17,156 bases of DNA. It comes from Acidimicrobiaceae bacterium (GTDB lineage: Bacteria > Actinomycetota > Acidimicrobiia > Acidimicrobiales > RAAP-2). Within the stretch, counting starts at the first letter, position 1, and the number at the start of each line of letters is the position of its first letter. This document shows, piece after piece, positions 1-8,454 of the stretch. A program made the position numbers and the translations under genes. The notes beneath the pieces are model-generated. The model saw only the letters and a list, made by a program, of their open reading frames with translations. It was not told where the DNA came from and searched no databases. Where the stretch lies: assembly GCA_003131665.1 (NCBI GenBank), contig PKWA01000118.1, positions 19,930 to 37,085 of the forward strand. Direction: 5' to 3'.

Positions 1-415
1 CAATGAGGGGAGTATTGCTCGCCGCTAGTTGTTCGACGACGAGATCGACAGTCGCGGTCACGTGAGCGATGTCGCTGTCTTGGAGATCGTGCAGTCGGGA
101 CAGGTCGTCGCTACTGGTAAAGGGTTGTCCAATAATCGGACCACGACCAGGTACGATGTCGATTCCAAAGCCCAGCGCGTGATACGGCACGACGATGTCA
201 GAAAAAAGTATCGCCGCGTCTACTCCGTATCGGCGAACGGGCTGCATTGTTACCTCGCTGGCAACTGCTGGGTTGGCAATCGCCTCGAGAATCGAGCCCG
301 TGGCACGCAGGGCCCGGTATTCGGGCAGTGATCGACCGGCTTGGCGCATAAACCAGACCGGCACGTGCTCAACGGACTCACCTCGACAGGCCCGCAGGAA
401 AACTGGCTCTTTCAC
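1..415 (-). CDS. hemE: Uroporphyrinogen decarboxylase, N-terminal part (cut by window edge)
   Basis: HemE removes four carboxyl groups from uroporphyrinogen III to give coproporphyrinogen III in cytoplasmic haem synthesis. The first 138 residues are visible. The family signature FMRQAGRSLPEYR lies at residues 22-34, with the substrate-binding arginines R24 and R28. FSDIVVP at 71-77 contains D73, which corresponds to the catalytic aspartate. The usual tyrosine after QAGR is a serine here. The GTG start at 413-415 was chosen because AAAAGGAG lies just upstream and the signature begins at the usual distance from the N-terminus; the spacing of 4 bases is short. The gene is divergent from the helicase gene. 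Identity is clear from the motif; only the start codon is uncertain. Confidence 0.93.
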   Translation of the reverse strand, partial: MKEPVFLRACRGESVEHVPVWFMRQAGRSLPEYRALRATGSILEAIANPAVASEVTMQPVRRYGVDAAILFSDIVVPYHALGFGIDIVPGRGPIIGQPFTSSDDLSRLHDLQDSDIAHVTATVDLVVEQLAASNTPLI

Positions 416-531
416 GGCGCTCCTTTTGCCACCTCCAATCTAGGTCAGCGACTTTCCACGATTGTGGGCCCGAGCGCGTGGTTCCTCTAGACTTGTCTCT
501 CCCCTGTTTTCGGGCTGAAGAGAGGTCGTCA
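416..531. promoter_or_regulatory. Divergent intergenic region between hemE and the helicase gene
   Basis: These 116 bases separate two divergent genes and must hold both start regions. A good ribosome binding site for the rightward gene, GAAGAGAGG, lies at 517-525. The leftward one, AAAAGGAG on the minus strand, lies at 420-427. A short inverted repeat, CCAC-GATT-GTGG at 456-467, sits between them and could be an operator. TAGACT at 488-493 (plus) and TAGATT at 437-442 (minus) resemble -10 elements, but neither has a well-placed -35. The promoter calls are therefore weak. Confidence 0.3.
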
Positions 532-2844
532 ATGGCGCACGAGCGTGAGATCGCCGAGGAGCAGGAGTTCCTCGATCTCGCCTTAGGGGCACTCGACCAC
601 ATGCGCCAAGGCGCGCGTGCGCTTCGTGACAGCGCGGCCGTTGCGAACATGCGAGGCGCTGGCGACCTCGTCGAGCGCGACGTCGTCATGGGCACCGCGC
701 TCCATCGACTCGATCAACTTGCCATTGGGGACCAGTCACTGTTCTTTGGTCGCATTGACTATCAAGCGAATGGCAACGGCAACGGTCACGGCGACACCTA
801 CCACGTCGGACGACTCGCCGTCTCCGACGAGGCCCTCAACCCGTTGGTAATCGACTGGCGCGCTCCGGTCGCGGCGGCTTTTTATCGTGCGACGGGCGTC
901 GAGCCGCTCGGACTGTCGCGCCGTCGTCACGTCGCGATTCGCGCCAACGAAGTCTCGGGCGTCGAAGACGAGTACTTCGCCGACGCCAACGGCGAACTGG
1001 ACTTGCCCGAGGACGCCGTGCGTTCGGCCACGGAAGAGGGTCTCATTGAAGGCGGCCTCGCGTTAGGGGGACCCGGCGCGCTGCTCGCGGCGCTCGGCCG
1101 AGCTCGAACGGGCCACATGGGCGACATCATCGCTACCATCCAAGGCGAGCAAGACGAAATTATCCGCAGCCCCCTCGCGGGCGTTGTCTTGGTGCAAGGC
1201 GGTCCCGGCACCGGCAAGACCGCCGTGGCGTTGCACCGTGCCGCTTATTTGCTTTTTACGCACCGTGCGACGCTCGAACGTCAAGGCGTCTTAGTGGTCG
1301 GTCCGAATCCTCTGTTTCTTAACTACATCGAGAACGTCTTGCCCTCGCTCGGCGAGTCCGGCGTCACCCTCTCGACGATTGCGGGACTGGTGACCAATGT
1401 CGAGGTGAACGCCGTCGACTCTGAAGAAGTAGACCAATTGAAGGGCGACCTTCGCATGGCCCAGGTGCTCGCTCGAGCGCTGCAAACTCGTGAGCGGCCT
1501 CTTCGCCACGACATCGAGATTCCCGTCGGCCGCGCGATCATCGTCTTGCGCACCGCCTACAGCAAAGATGCCGTTGATCGGGCCCGTCGACGACCCGGTA
1601 ATCACAATCAACGTCGCTCGGCCGTCGGACGAGAGCTCGCGACGCGCCTCGCCCATGAGTATCACGATCGTTTCGTCCATGAGGTCTCCGACGAAGTGAA
1701 CGCGGTGGGCGAGTTGGCCGATCTCATACGCTCGACGCCCCAGTTCAAAGAGGCCCTCCAACGGATCTGGCCCCGACTGTCCGGTCAAGAGCTCTTGCAC
1801 GACCTGTTGGGCGCGCCGGCCCTGTTGAAGGCCGCCGGCAAAGACGTGTTGAGTGAGCAGGAGATCGCGGTGTTGTATCGACCGCGATTCACCTCATTCG
1901 AAGAGATCGCCTGGACCAAGGCCGACGCCGCGCTGATCGACGAGGCGAGGGTGCTGGTGGGGCCACGGCGACGTCCTCGCCCGGTGCCCAAACCCGAAGA
2001 GACTGGCATCTTGGCCGGCGTCGACCTCGACGCCTACGCCGGTAATCACCGTGCGGCGGCGCTACGTGAAGCACAACGTCTCGCCGTCGTGCAGTCCCAA
2101 GAGCTCGACGAGGCGGAGTTCGTGACCTACGGGCACATCGCCGTCGACGAAGCACAGGACCTCTCGCCGATGGAGCTTCGGGTCCTCAAGCGCCGTGACT
2201 TGACCGGTTCGATGACCATCGTCGGCGACATGGGCCAGGCGACGACGGCGTCGTCGGCCTCCTCGTGGGACGCCCTGCTCGGCGTGCTCGCACCACGACG
2301 TACGCCCAAGCGAGTTGACTTGACGGTGAGCTATCGCACACCCGAAGAGGTGCTCAATTTTGCCGCGGCGACGTTGGTGGCGGCGGCGCCGGACCTGGTG
2401 CCTCCGCGGCCCGTTCGCCGGGCGGGGACGCAGCCACTCGTTGCGCACGTGCGTCCCGAAGAGTTCGCCAAAGCGCTCTCGGACGTCACGCGAGGCGAGA
2501 TAGAGGCCGTCGCGCCGGGGCGCGTCGCAGTGATCGTCGCTGGCGCGCGCGTCGATGAAATTGTCACGACATTGCGCGGCGCAGGGCTCGACGCCATTGA
2601 CCCGCGCGAGCAAGATTCCAAGGGTCTTTCGGCCGATCTCGTGGTTTTGGCGGCCGAGGGAGCGAACGGACTGGAGTTCGACGCGGTCGTCGTTGTCGAG
2701 CCTGGTCAGATTGCCAATCGGGGCGCACGTGACGGCGAGAGCACGACACCCAGGGGTCTGCGCACGCTCTACGTGGCGTTGACCCGTCCCACACGACGAT
2801 TGGCACTCGTGGCGTGCCAAGAACTTCCCGCGACGCTGCGCTGA
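532..2844 (+). CDS. helD: HelD-like superfamily 1 helicase / RNA polymerase recycling ATPase
   Basis: This is a 770-residue UvrD/Rep-type ATPase with the HelD layout. A charged helical N-terminus is followed by a block rich in the motifs IDWRAPVAAAFYRATG and RRRH, typical of HelD, before the ATPase core. Walker A GGPGTGKT is at residues 223-230, the Walker B DEAQD at 539-543, motif IV/V-like SYRTP at 600-604 and the terminal ALTR at 749-752. HelD proteins act on RNA polymerase, releasing stalled enzyme from DNA; some actinobacterial relatives contribute to rifampicin tolerance. ATG 532 was chosen over an in-frame GTG at 478 because AGAGG lies 6 bases upstream and the protein then starts like other HelD proteins. 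It ends 54 bases before ctaE. A plain DNA helicase is the alternative, but the N-terminal block argues for HelD. Confidence 0.85.
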   Translation: MAHEREIAEEQEFLDLALGALDHMRQGARALRDSAAVANMRGAGDLVERDVVMGTALHRLDQLAIGDQSLFFGRIDYQANGNGNGHGDTYHVGRLAVSDEALNPLVIDWRAPVAAAFYRATGVEPLGLSRRRHVAIRANEVSGVEDEYFADANGELDLPEDAVRSATEEGLIEGGLALGGPGALLAALGRARTGHMGDIIATIQGEQDEIIRSPLAGVVLVQGGPGTGKTAVALHRAAYLLFTHRATLERQGVLVVGPNPLFLNYIENVLPSLGESGVTLSTIAGLVTNVEVNAVDSEEVDQLKGDLRMAQVLARALQTRERPLRHDIEIPVGRAIIVLRTAYSKDAVDRARRRPGNHNQRRSAVGRELATRLAHEYHDRFVHEVSDEVNAVGELADLIRSTPQFKEALQRIWPRLSGQELLHDLLGAPALLKAAGKDVLSEQEIAVLYRPRFTSFEEIAWTKADAALIDEARVLVGPRRRPRPVPKPEETGILAGVDLDAYAGNHRAAALREAQRLAVVQSQELDEAEFVTYGHIAVDEAQDLSPMELRVLKRRDLTGSMTIVGDMGQATTASSASSWDALLGVLAPRRTPKRVDLTVSYRTPEEVLNFAAATLVAAAPDLVPPRPVRRAGTQPLVAHVRPEEFAKALSDVTRGEIEAVAPGRVAVIVAGARVDEIVTTLRGAGLDAIDPREQDSKGLSADLVVLAAEGANGLEFDAVVVVEPGQIANRGARDGESTTPRGLRTLYVALTRPTRRLALVACQELPATLR

Positions 2845-2898
2845 ATCGAGCGGCGCCGAGTGCGCTTTGGGGTGTTGATTTCTACTAGAAATGTAGGG

Positions 2899-3495
2899 AT
2901 GAGTCAGGCCGTTTCCCCCGAAAGCCTGGCGAAGCAAGAGAAGATTGTCCACGATCGCCCGCCAATGTTGGCAATTGGCGTAATGATTTGGCTCGGTTCT
3001 GAGCTGATGTTCTTCTCGGGACTCTTCGCCGCGTTGTTCACCATTCGCGCGCACTTAGCGACGTGGCCGCCCGTGGGCACGAAGCTGGACGTCCTGCAAG
3101 CGGGCATCTTCACCCTCATTCTCATCGGGTCGTCGTTCACGATGCAACGTGCGGTGTGGCTGATTGAGCATCGCCACCGCGAGGCGGCGCGCAACTGGGT
3201 GATCGCCACCATCATCATGGGCGCCTTGTTCGTGGGTAATCAGGCCTACGAGTGGACGCACATCACCACGCGCTGGTACACCAACTCGTACGGCTCGATC
3301 TTTTTCATCACGACCGGTCTGCACGGACTGCACGTGTTCTTAGGACTCGTGGCGATGTCGTTCCTGCTCTTTCGAATGCGCGGCCGAGAGGGTGACGCGG
3401 GGGAGCTCGCCACCTTTCAGGGCGTGAGCTACTACTGGCACTTCGTGGACGTCGTCTGGATCGGGCTCTACTCGGCCCTCTTCTTGTTGAAGTAG
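2899..3495 (+). CDS. ctaE: Cytochrome c oxidase subunit III (aa3 type)
   Basis: This 198-residue integral membrane protein is subunit III of the aa3 oxidase, which stabilises the catalytic subunit I core in the cytoplasmic membrane. About five hydrophobic helices are visible, the short bacterial form. Family marks are SELMFFSGLFAALF near the N-terminus, a GSIFFITTGLHGLHVFLGL segment and WHFVDVVWIGLY near the end. The ATG at 2899 has no spaced ribosome site (TAGGG abuts it), so initiation could be leaderless from a weak TAGAAA -10 at 2886-2891; an in-frame GTG at 2860 is an alternative that adds 13 residues. The stop TAG at 3493 touches the ATG of qcrC. Placement before qcrCAB is the usual actinobacterial order. 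Subunits I and II are not in the window. Confidence 0.93.
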   Translation: MSQAVSPESLAKQEKIVHDRPPMLAIGVMIWLGSELMFFSGLFAALFTIRAHLATWPPVGTKLDVLQAGIFTLILIGSSFTMQRAVWLIEHRHREAARNWVIATIIMGALFVGNQAYEWTHITTRWYTNSYGSIFFITTGLHGLHVFLGLVAMSFLLFRMRGREGDAGELATFQGVSYYWHFVDVVWIGLYSALFLLK

Positions 3496-4392
3496 ATGAA
3501 ATTGACATCACCCCTCGTTAGGCGCGCGGCGCTCTGGAGCGTGGCGGGATTCTTCGTGCTCGCCCCCGGGGCGATCTTCGTGGGCGCCGCGCACGGAGCG
3601 AACTACAACCCGACGGAGACCTCGCGGCGTAACTCGGGCACGCCGAACTCCTCCATCGTCGTCAAGAACAAGGCCGGCACGGTTATCGAGTACGGCAATA
3701 AGTACATCACGTACACCGCACCCCCCGCCAAGCTCGACAACCTCGGCGAGGCGCTCTATATGGAGAACTGCGCGTCGTGTCACGGCAACCAGGCCGACGG
3801 CGTACCGGCCAACGGCACCACGGGCGCGTACCCGGACCTCGTCGGACTCGGTCCGGCCACGATTGACTTCTGGGTCGACTCGGGGCGCATGCCCGCCACC
3901 GACCCTCGCGCGATCGAAGCGCCACGGCGCCTCCCTCGCCTCACGCCCAATCAGGCGCTGGCGATCGCCGCGTGGGTGAATTCGTTGGCGCCGAGCCTAC
4001 CGTTGATTCCCTCGCCCAATCTGGCGAACGCCAACGTCTCGGACGGCGCGGCGCTGTTCGCACTTAACTGCGCGTCGTGTCACACCATTGAAGGCGACGG
4101 CGACGCGCTCGCGTCGAGCACGTTCTCGCCGTCGCTGCGCCACATTCCCGCCTTTCAGGTCGTCGAAGCTATCCGCACGGGCCCGGCCAACATGCCGCGC
4201 TTCACGGGCAACTTGAGCGACCAGCAGGTCGATGACGTCACGCAGTACGTCACCACCGAGATTGAACACCCCAACAACCCCGGCGGGTTCGGCCTCGGCG
4301 GGCTCGGTCCGGTCGCGGAAGGATTCGTCGGACTGCTCTTGGGCGTGGGGGTCTTGGTACTGGTCTGCTACTGGATCGGAGAGCGCCAGTGA
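3496..4392 (+). CDS. qcrC: Diheme cytochrome c subunit of the bc1 complex
   Basis: QcrC carries electrons from the bc1 complex directly to the aa3 oxidase in actinobacteria, replacing a soluble cytochrome c. The 298-residue protein has an N-terminal membrane segment or signal anchor (about residues 9-33) and two CASCH haem c sites at C92-H96 and C192-H196. Each is followed by candidate axial methionines in GRMPATD and ANMPRF. A C-terminal membrane helix spans about residues 273-293. Two haems with both membrane anchors are the expected actinobacterial form. The ATG starts on the base after the ctaE stop and no strong ribosome site is seen, which suggests coupled translation. The two haem sites share an identical 18-base DNA stretch exactly 300 bases apart (3766-3783 and 4066-4083). 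Confidence 0.95.
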   Translation: MKLTSPLVRRAALWSVAGFFVLAPGAIFVGAAHGANYNPTETSRRNSGTPNSSIVVKNKAGTVIEYGNKYITYTAPPAKLDNLGEALYMENCASCHGNQADGVPANGTTGAYPDLVGLGPATIDFWVDSGRMPATDPRAIEAPRRLPRLTPNQALAIAAWVNSLAPSLPLIPSPNLANANVSDGAALFALNCASCHTIEGDGDALASSTFSPSLRHIPAFQVVEAIRTGPANMPRFTGNLSDQQVDDVTQYVTTEIEHPNNPGGFGLGGLGPVAEGFVGLLLGVGVLVLVCYWIGERQ

Positions 4393-5327
4393 GCGAGAAG
4401 GAAGAACACCGCACGCCGGTGTCGTTGAACGGTCTCAGCGAGAACGACCCGCACCTGTTGCCCGCGGCGAAGAATCCCAAGACCGTCGAGCACGTGATCG
4501 CGATCAACTTCGTGCTCGGCACGATACTGACGGCCGGCTTCGGGGCCTGCTACTGGGTGAACGCGAAACCCTGGACACTCGGCGCCACGCTCGGGGGCGG
4601 GCTGTTCTTCTTCGGCGTCGGTCTCGTCGCCTGGGGCAAGTACCTCATGCCTCGGGGCCCCTTTGTCGAAGAGCGTCACGTGCTCGCCAACAGCGAAGCC
4701 GATCGCAACGCGTTCGCCGCAGCGATCGTCGAGCGCGGGGGCAGCGTGATGAAGCGTCGCAAGATGCTCGGGGGACTCCTCGCTGGGGGTCTCGGCATCT
4801 TTGGGGTGGTGGCGATGTTCCCGACGTTGCGCAGTCTCGGGCCACTGCCCAAGGGCACGCTCTTTCACACCGATTGGCGCAAGGACTCCTACGTGGTCGA
4901 TCAAACGGGCCGACGTGTCTCGGCGGGCGATCTCGCGGTCGGCTCGATCGTGACGGTCTTTCCCGAAGGCACCCAGGACTCCGACCGCGGCCAAGCGGTC
5001 GACCAGACGGTGTTGATTCGAGTCTCGAACGAAAAGTTCACGACCATGAAGGGCCGTGAGAGCTGGGCCCCGCTCGGCTACGTGGCCTACTCCAAACTCT
5101 GTACGCACCTGGGGTGTCCGGTCGGGCTCTACGAACAAGAGCTGCAACTGCTGGTCTGTCCTTGTCACCAGTCGATGTTCAACGTCAACAACGGCGCGGT
5201 GCCTCAGTTCGGTCCCGCTCCTCGCCCGTTGCCCCAACTGCCGCTCTACATCGACGGCCAGGGCTTCCTGCGCGCGCAAGCGGGCTACAACCAGCCCGTC
5301 GGACCGGGCTTCTGGGAGCGCGCGTGA
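4389..5327 (+). CDS. qcrA: Rieske iron-sulfur subunit of the bc1 complex
   Basis: QcrA holds the 2Fe-2S cluster that takes the first electron from menaquinol. The 312-residue protein has three hydrophobic segments in its N-terminal half (about 36-57, 63-85 and 126-145). The twin arginine R123-R124 comes just before the third, as in actinobacterial Rieske proteins whose last helix and cluster domain are exported by Tat. Cluster boxes are CTHLGC at 238-243 and CPCH at 257-260, supplying two Cys and two His ligands plus the disulfide pair. It starts with GTG inside GTGA, overlapping the qcrC stop by four bases, and ends the same way into qcrB. The two overlaps indicate one operon with translational coupling. 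Confidence 0.95.
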   Translation: MSEKEEHRTPVSLNGLSENDPHLLPAAKNPKTVEHVIAINFVLGTILTAGFGACYWVNAKPWTLGATLGGGLFFFGVGLVAWGKYLMPRGPFVEERHVLANSEADRNAFAAAIVERGGSVMKRRKMLGGLLAGGLGIFGVVAMFPTLRSLGPLPKGTLFHTDWRKDSYVVDQTGRRVSAGDLAVGSIVTVFPEGTQDSDRGQAVDQTVLIRVSNEKFTTMKGRESWAPLGYVAYSKLCTHLGCPVGLYEQELQLLVCPCHQSMFNVNNGAVPQFGPAPRPLPQLPLYIDGQGFLRAQAGYNQPVGPGFWERA

Positions 5328-6862
5328 GCGACGTCACTGCCACCAATCAGCGCGCCAAGCGCAAGGCTGCGGGCCCCTACGGCAAGGTCGGCAAGGCGCT
5401 GAACGAACTCGACGATCGCCTCGGAGTCGCCAAGGGCGGACGCACCTTCATGGACAAGATCTTTCCCGACCACTGGTCGTTCATGCTCGGTGAGATCGCG
5501 CTTTATTCGTTCTTGATCCTGCTCATCACCGGGGTCTTTCTCACCTTCTACTTCATCCCGAGCTCGGCGATCGTCACGTACCACGGTTCCTACCTGCCGC
5601 TCGACGGTCAACAGGTCACCCAGGCTTTCTCGTCGACGGTCAACATCTCGTTCGCGGTGCGCGGGGGACTCTTGATGCGCCAGATGCACCACTGGGCCTG
5701 CGACATCTTTGTGGGGGCCCTCGTCGTGCACATGGCGCGCGTCTTTTTCACCGGCGCCTTTCGAAAGCCCCGCGAACTCAACTGGACGATCGGCGTCACG
5801 TTGTTGACGTTGGCGATTGTCAATGGCTTTCTCGGGTACTCGTTGCCCGACGACCTCGTCTCGGGCACCGGCATTCGCATCGCGTACTCGATCCTGTTGT
5901 CGATACCCTTCGTCGGCACGTACCTAGCGTTCTTCATCTTCGGGGGGAACTTCCCCGGCGCGTCGACCATCCCGCGCTTTTACATCCTGCACTGTTTGAT
6001 TGTGCCCCTGATCATCATTGGTCTCGTCGGCGCGCATCTGTTCTTGCTCGTTCGCCAAAAGCACACCCAGTTCCCCGGCGAGGGCCGTACCGAGAAGAAC
6101 GTCGTGGGCTCACCGATGTTCCCGGTCTTCATGGCCAAGACCACGGGCTTTCTCTTCATCGTCGCGGGCTTCACGGCGCTGCTCAGTGCGTTCGCCCAGA
6201 TCAACCCGATCTGGCAGTTCGGTCCCTACGACGCATCGCGCATCTCCTATGCCGTGCAGCCCGACTGGTACATGGGCTTCCTTGACGGGGCGCTGCGAAT
6301 ATGGCCCTCGTGGAGCTTTCACAGCTTCGGCCATACGATCCCCTTCGAGGTTCTGGTACCGGCGCTGATCCTGCCGGGCATCATCTTCGGCCTGGCCTAC
6401 GCCTGGCCGATGTTGGAACGCATATACACCAAGGACAACGAGATCCACCATCTCTTGGATCGACCGAGTCAGCGGCCCAAGCGCACCGCGGTGGGCGTCG
6501 CGGCGCTGGCCTTTGTGACCATGCTCTTTATCGCCAGCTCCACCGACGTCATCGCGAACTTCTTTCACATCTCACTCAACTCGGTGTTGTGGGCGATGCG
6601 CATTCTCACGATTCTCGTGCCCCTCATCGCCTATCCGATCGCCTACAAGATCTGTAAGGAGATGCAGGGCGTGCACGGTGCCGGTAAACGTAAGACTCAC
6701 AACATCGTCTCGCGCACCGCCGAGGGCGAGTACCTCGCCACGCCGACGCCGGCCTATCGAGACGACCTCGGGCACGACCTCGAGGCGACGCCCGTGCCGA
6801 CTTACATCGAGGTCGAGCCCGACGAACCGGACGAGGGCGGCGTGAGAATCGTCGATCGCTAG
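5324..6862 (+). CDS. qcrB: Cytochrome b subunit of the bc1 complex
   Basis: QcrB is the membrane core of the bc1 complex; it binds two b haems and the quinol sites. From the GTG at 5324, which overlaps the qcrA stop as GTGA, it is 512 residues. Haem ligands are H122 and H136 in the second helix region. H223 and H238 lie in a later helix, giving 13 and 14 intervening residues respectively. The Qo-site motif is PDWY at 313-316, an aspartate form of the classical PEWY. Several further helices and a hydrophilic C-terminal tail rich in Asp and Glu follow, as in actinobacterial QcrB. The frame stays open upstream to 5114, but that stretch overlaps qcrA and is not taken as coding. Confidence 0.95.
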   Translation: MSDVTATNQRAKRKAAGPYGKVGKALNELDDRLGVAKGGRTFMDKIFPDHWSFMLGEIALYSFLILLITGVFLTFYFIPSSAIVTYHGSYLPLDGQQVTQAFSSTVNISFAVRGGLLMRQMHHWACDIFVGALVVHMARVFFTGAFRKPRELNWTIGVTLLTLAIVNGFLGYSLPDDLVSGTGIRIAYSILLSIPFVGTYLAFFIFGGNFPGASTIPRFYILHCLIVPLIIIGLVGAHLFLLVRQKHTQFPGEGRTEKNVVGSPMFPVFMAKTTGFLFIVAGFTALLSAFAQINPIWQFGPYDASRISYAVQPDWYMGFLDGALRIWPSWSFHSFGHTIPFEVLVPALILPGIIFGLAYAWPMLERIYTKDNEIHHLLDRPSQRPKRTAVGVAALAFVTMLFIASSTDVIANFFHISLNSVLWAMRILTILVPLIAYPIAYKICKEMQGVHGAGKRKTHNIVSRTAEGEYLATPTPAYRDDLGHDLEATPVPTYIEVEPDEPDEGGVRIVDR

Positions 6863-6872
6863 TCGCCTCGAA

Positions 6873-8402
6873 ATGACAGTCGTTGTAGGTCTTGAGGCAA
6901 TGACGAGAGCTCAGCTCATTGCGGTCGCGAGAAAGTTTGAGCCCATCTCGCTCGGCAACGACGTACTCGCGCGACTTACTCGCCAGCGCGCGGCCATCAA
7001 CGTGCTCGTAGACAGCGGCGCGCCCATCTACGGACTCTCGATGGGCTTTGGCTCACTCGCGACCACGTCGATCTCGCCCGAAGAGCGACGCGACTTGCAA
7101 CGTTCGTTGATCCGCTCTCACGCCGCGGGCGTCGGGCCCGAAGTCGAGAATGACGTCATTCGAGCGATGATGGTTTCGCGTCTGACCAATCTCTGTAGCG
7201 GCGTGTCCGGCGTTCGTCCGACGACTGCTCAGGCCTACGCGGCGTTACTGAATGCGGGCATCACGCCGATCGTGCACGAGTTCGGCTCTCTCGGGTGCTC
7301 CGGAGATTTGGCCCCGCTGGCTCACGTGGCCCTGGCACTTATGGGTGAAGGTGAGGTGCGTGACGCTGGGGGAGCGCGCCGTTCCGCGGTTGATGCTCTT
7401 AAGGACGCGGGATTGAGGCCCGTCGAATTGGCGGAAAAAGAAGGACTCGCGCTCATCAACGGCACCGACGGCATGTTGGGACAACTGGTGCTCGCCATTG
7501 ACGACGGCATGGCGCTGATGCAACAGATCGACCTCGCGGCCGCGATGTCCATTCAGGCCCTTCGAGGGACGAATCGAGTCTTTCTCGCCGAGATTCACGC
7601 GCTGCGACCACACCCAGGCCAACTGGCCAGCGCCGAGAATTTGGCCGCATTACTCGAGCACTCCGGCATCGTCAGCTCACATCTCGACGATCCCTCCCAG
7701 GTCCAAGACGCCTACTCGTTGCGCTGCGCCCCTCAGGTGCACGGCGCCGCGCGCGACACCTTTAGCTACGCCACGAGCGTCGCCGACATCGAGCTGGCGG
7801 CCGCGATCGACAATCCCTCGGTGCTGGCCGACGGCTCATTGGTCTCGAACGGCAACTTTCACGGCGCGCCCGTCGCCTATGTACTGGACTATCTCGCAAT
7901 CGCGTTAGCGGACGTCGCCTCGATGTCTGAGCGGCGCACTGATCGACTTTTGGATGTCAATCGAAGTTACGGTCTACCGGCGTTTCTCGCGCACAAGCCC
8001 GGCGTCGACTCGGGTCTCATGATCGCCCAGTACGCCCAAGCGGCGCTGGTGACCGAGATGAAGCGACTGGCCACGCCGGCAAGCGTCGACTCGATTCCCT
8101 CTTCGGGCATGCAAGAGGACCACGTCTCGATGGGCTGGCACGCCGCCAGAAAGTTGCGCAAGTCCCTCGAGGCGTTTCGCGACGTCGTGGCGATCGAGAT
8201 GCTCGCGAGCGCGCGCGCTCTGGCGCTGCGGGCGCCTTTGACGCCGTCACCGGTGACCGGCGCGGTTGCCGACAAAGTGAACGCGCTCTCGGGCGGACCT
8301 GGACACGATAGGTGGCTCTCGCCCGAAATCGCGGCCGTAAGCGAACTCGTGGCCAGTCGAGAGTTGTTCGACACAGTGTCACGATTCGCGACGTTGCATT
8401 AA
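6873..8402 (+). CDS. hutH: Histidine ammonia-lyase with a Cys-Ser-Gly MIO triad
   Basis: HutH converts histidine to urocanate and ammonia with the self-made MIO cofactor in the cytoplasm. The 509-residue length and residue numbering follow known enzymes almost exactly: Y53, H83, N196, Q278, Y281, R284, F329 and E415 match the catalytic and binding set. SHAAGVG at 82-88, with histidine at 83, favours histidine over tyrosine or phenylalanine as substrate. Two oddities: the cofactor triad at 142-144 is CSG, not ASG, inside GCSGDLAPLAH; and the usual YGxNTGFG reads YGLSMGFG at 53-60. ATG 6873 is preferred over ATG 6900 because the extra residues align with the family N-terminus, though no clear ribosome site precedes it. 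It lies 10 bases after qcrB, so may be read with it. A broken hutU follows. Confidence 0.88.
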   Translation: MTVVVGLEAMTRAQLIAVARKFEPISLGNDVLARLTRQRAAINVLVDSGAPIYGLSMGFGSLATTSISPEERRDLQRSLIRSHAAGVGPEVENDVIRAMMVSRLTNLCSGVSGVRPTTAQAYAALLNAGITPIVHEFGSLGCSGDLAPLAHVALALMGEGEVRDAGGARRSAVDALKDAGLRPVELAEKEGLALINGTDGMLGQLVLAIDDGMALMQQIDLAAAMSIQALRGTNRVFLAEIHALRPHPGQLASAENLAALLEHSGIVSSHLDDPSQVQDAYSLRCAPQVHGAARDTFSYATSVADIELAAAIDNPSVLADGSLVSNGNFHGAPVAYVLDYLAIALADVASMSERRTDRLLDVNRSYGLPAFLAHKPGVDSGLMIAQYAQAALVTEMKRLATPASVDSIPSSGMQEDHVSMGWHAARKLRKSLEAFRDVVAIEMLASARALALRAPLTPSPVTGAVADKVNALSGGPGHDRWLSPEIAAVSELVASRELFDTVSRFATLH

Positions 8403-8454
8403 AGAGATATTCCCTGCAAGGTGCCCGTTCCGTTAGAACTGCGCGAGGTTGACA

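Noticed and set aside
29..331. Plus-strand open frame of 100 codons at the left edge
   Set aside because: It is antisense to hemE, whose minus-strand reading carries unmistakable family motifs.
2062..3054. Minus-strand open frame of 330 codons
   Set aside because: It lies opposite the C-terminal half of the helicase gene and the start of ctaE; long antisense frames are expected with high third-position GC, and it has no domain.
4368..5279. Minus-strand open frame of 303 codons
   Set aside because: Shadow of qcrA, which is certain from the Rieske cluster boxes.
8449..8454. Perfect TTGACA between hutH and the DUF4097 gene
   Set aside because: No -10 element lies 16-19 bases downstream, and the place is the 5' end of the hutU remnant.
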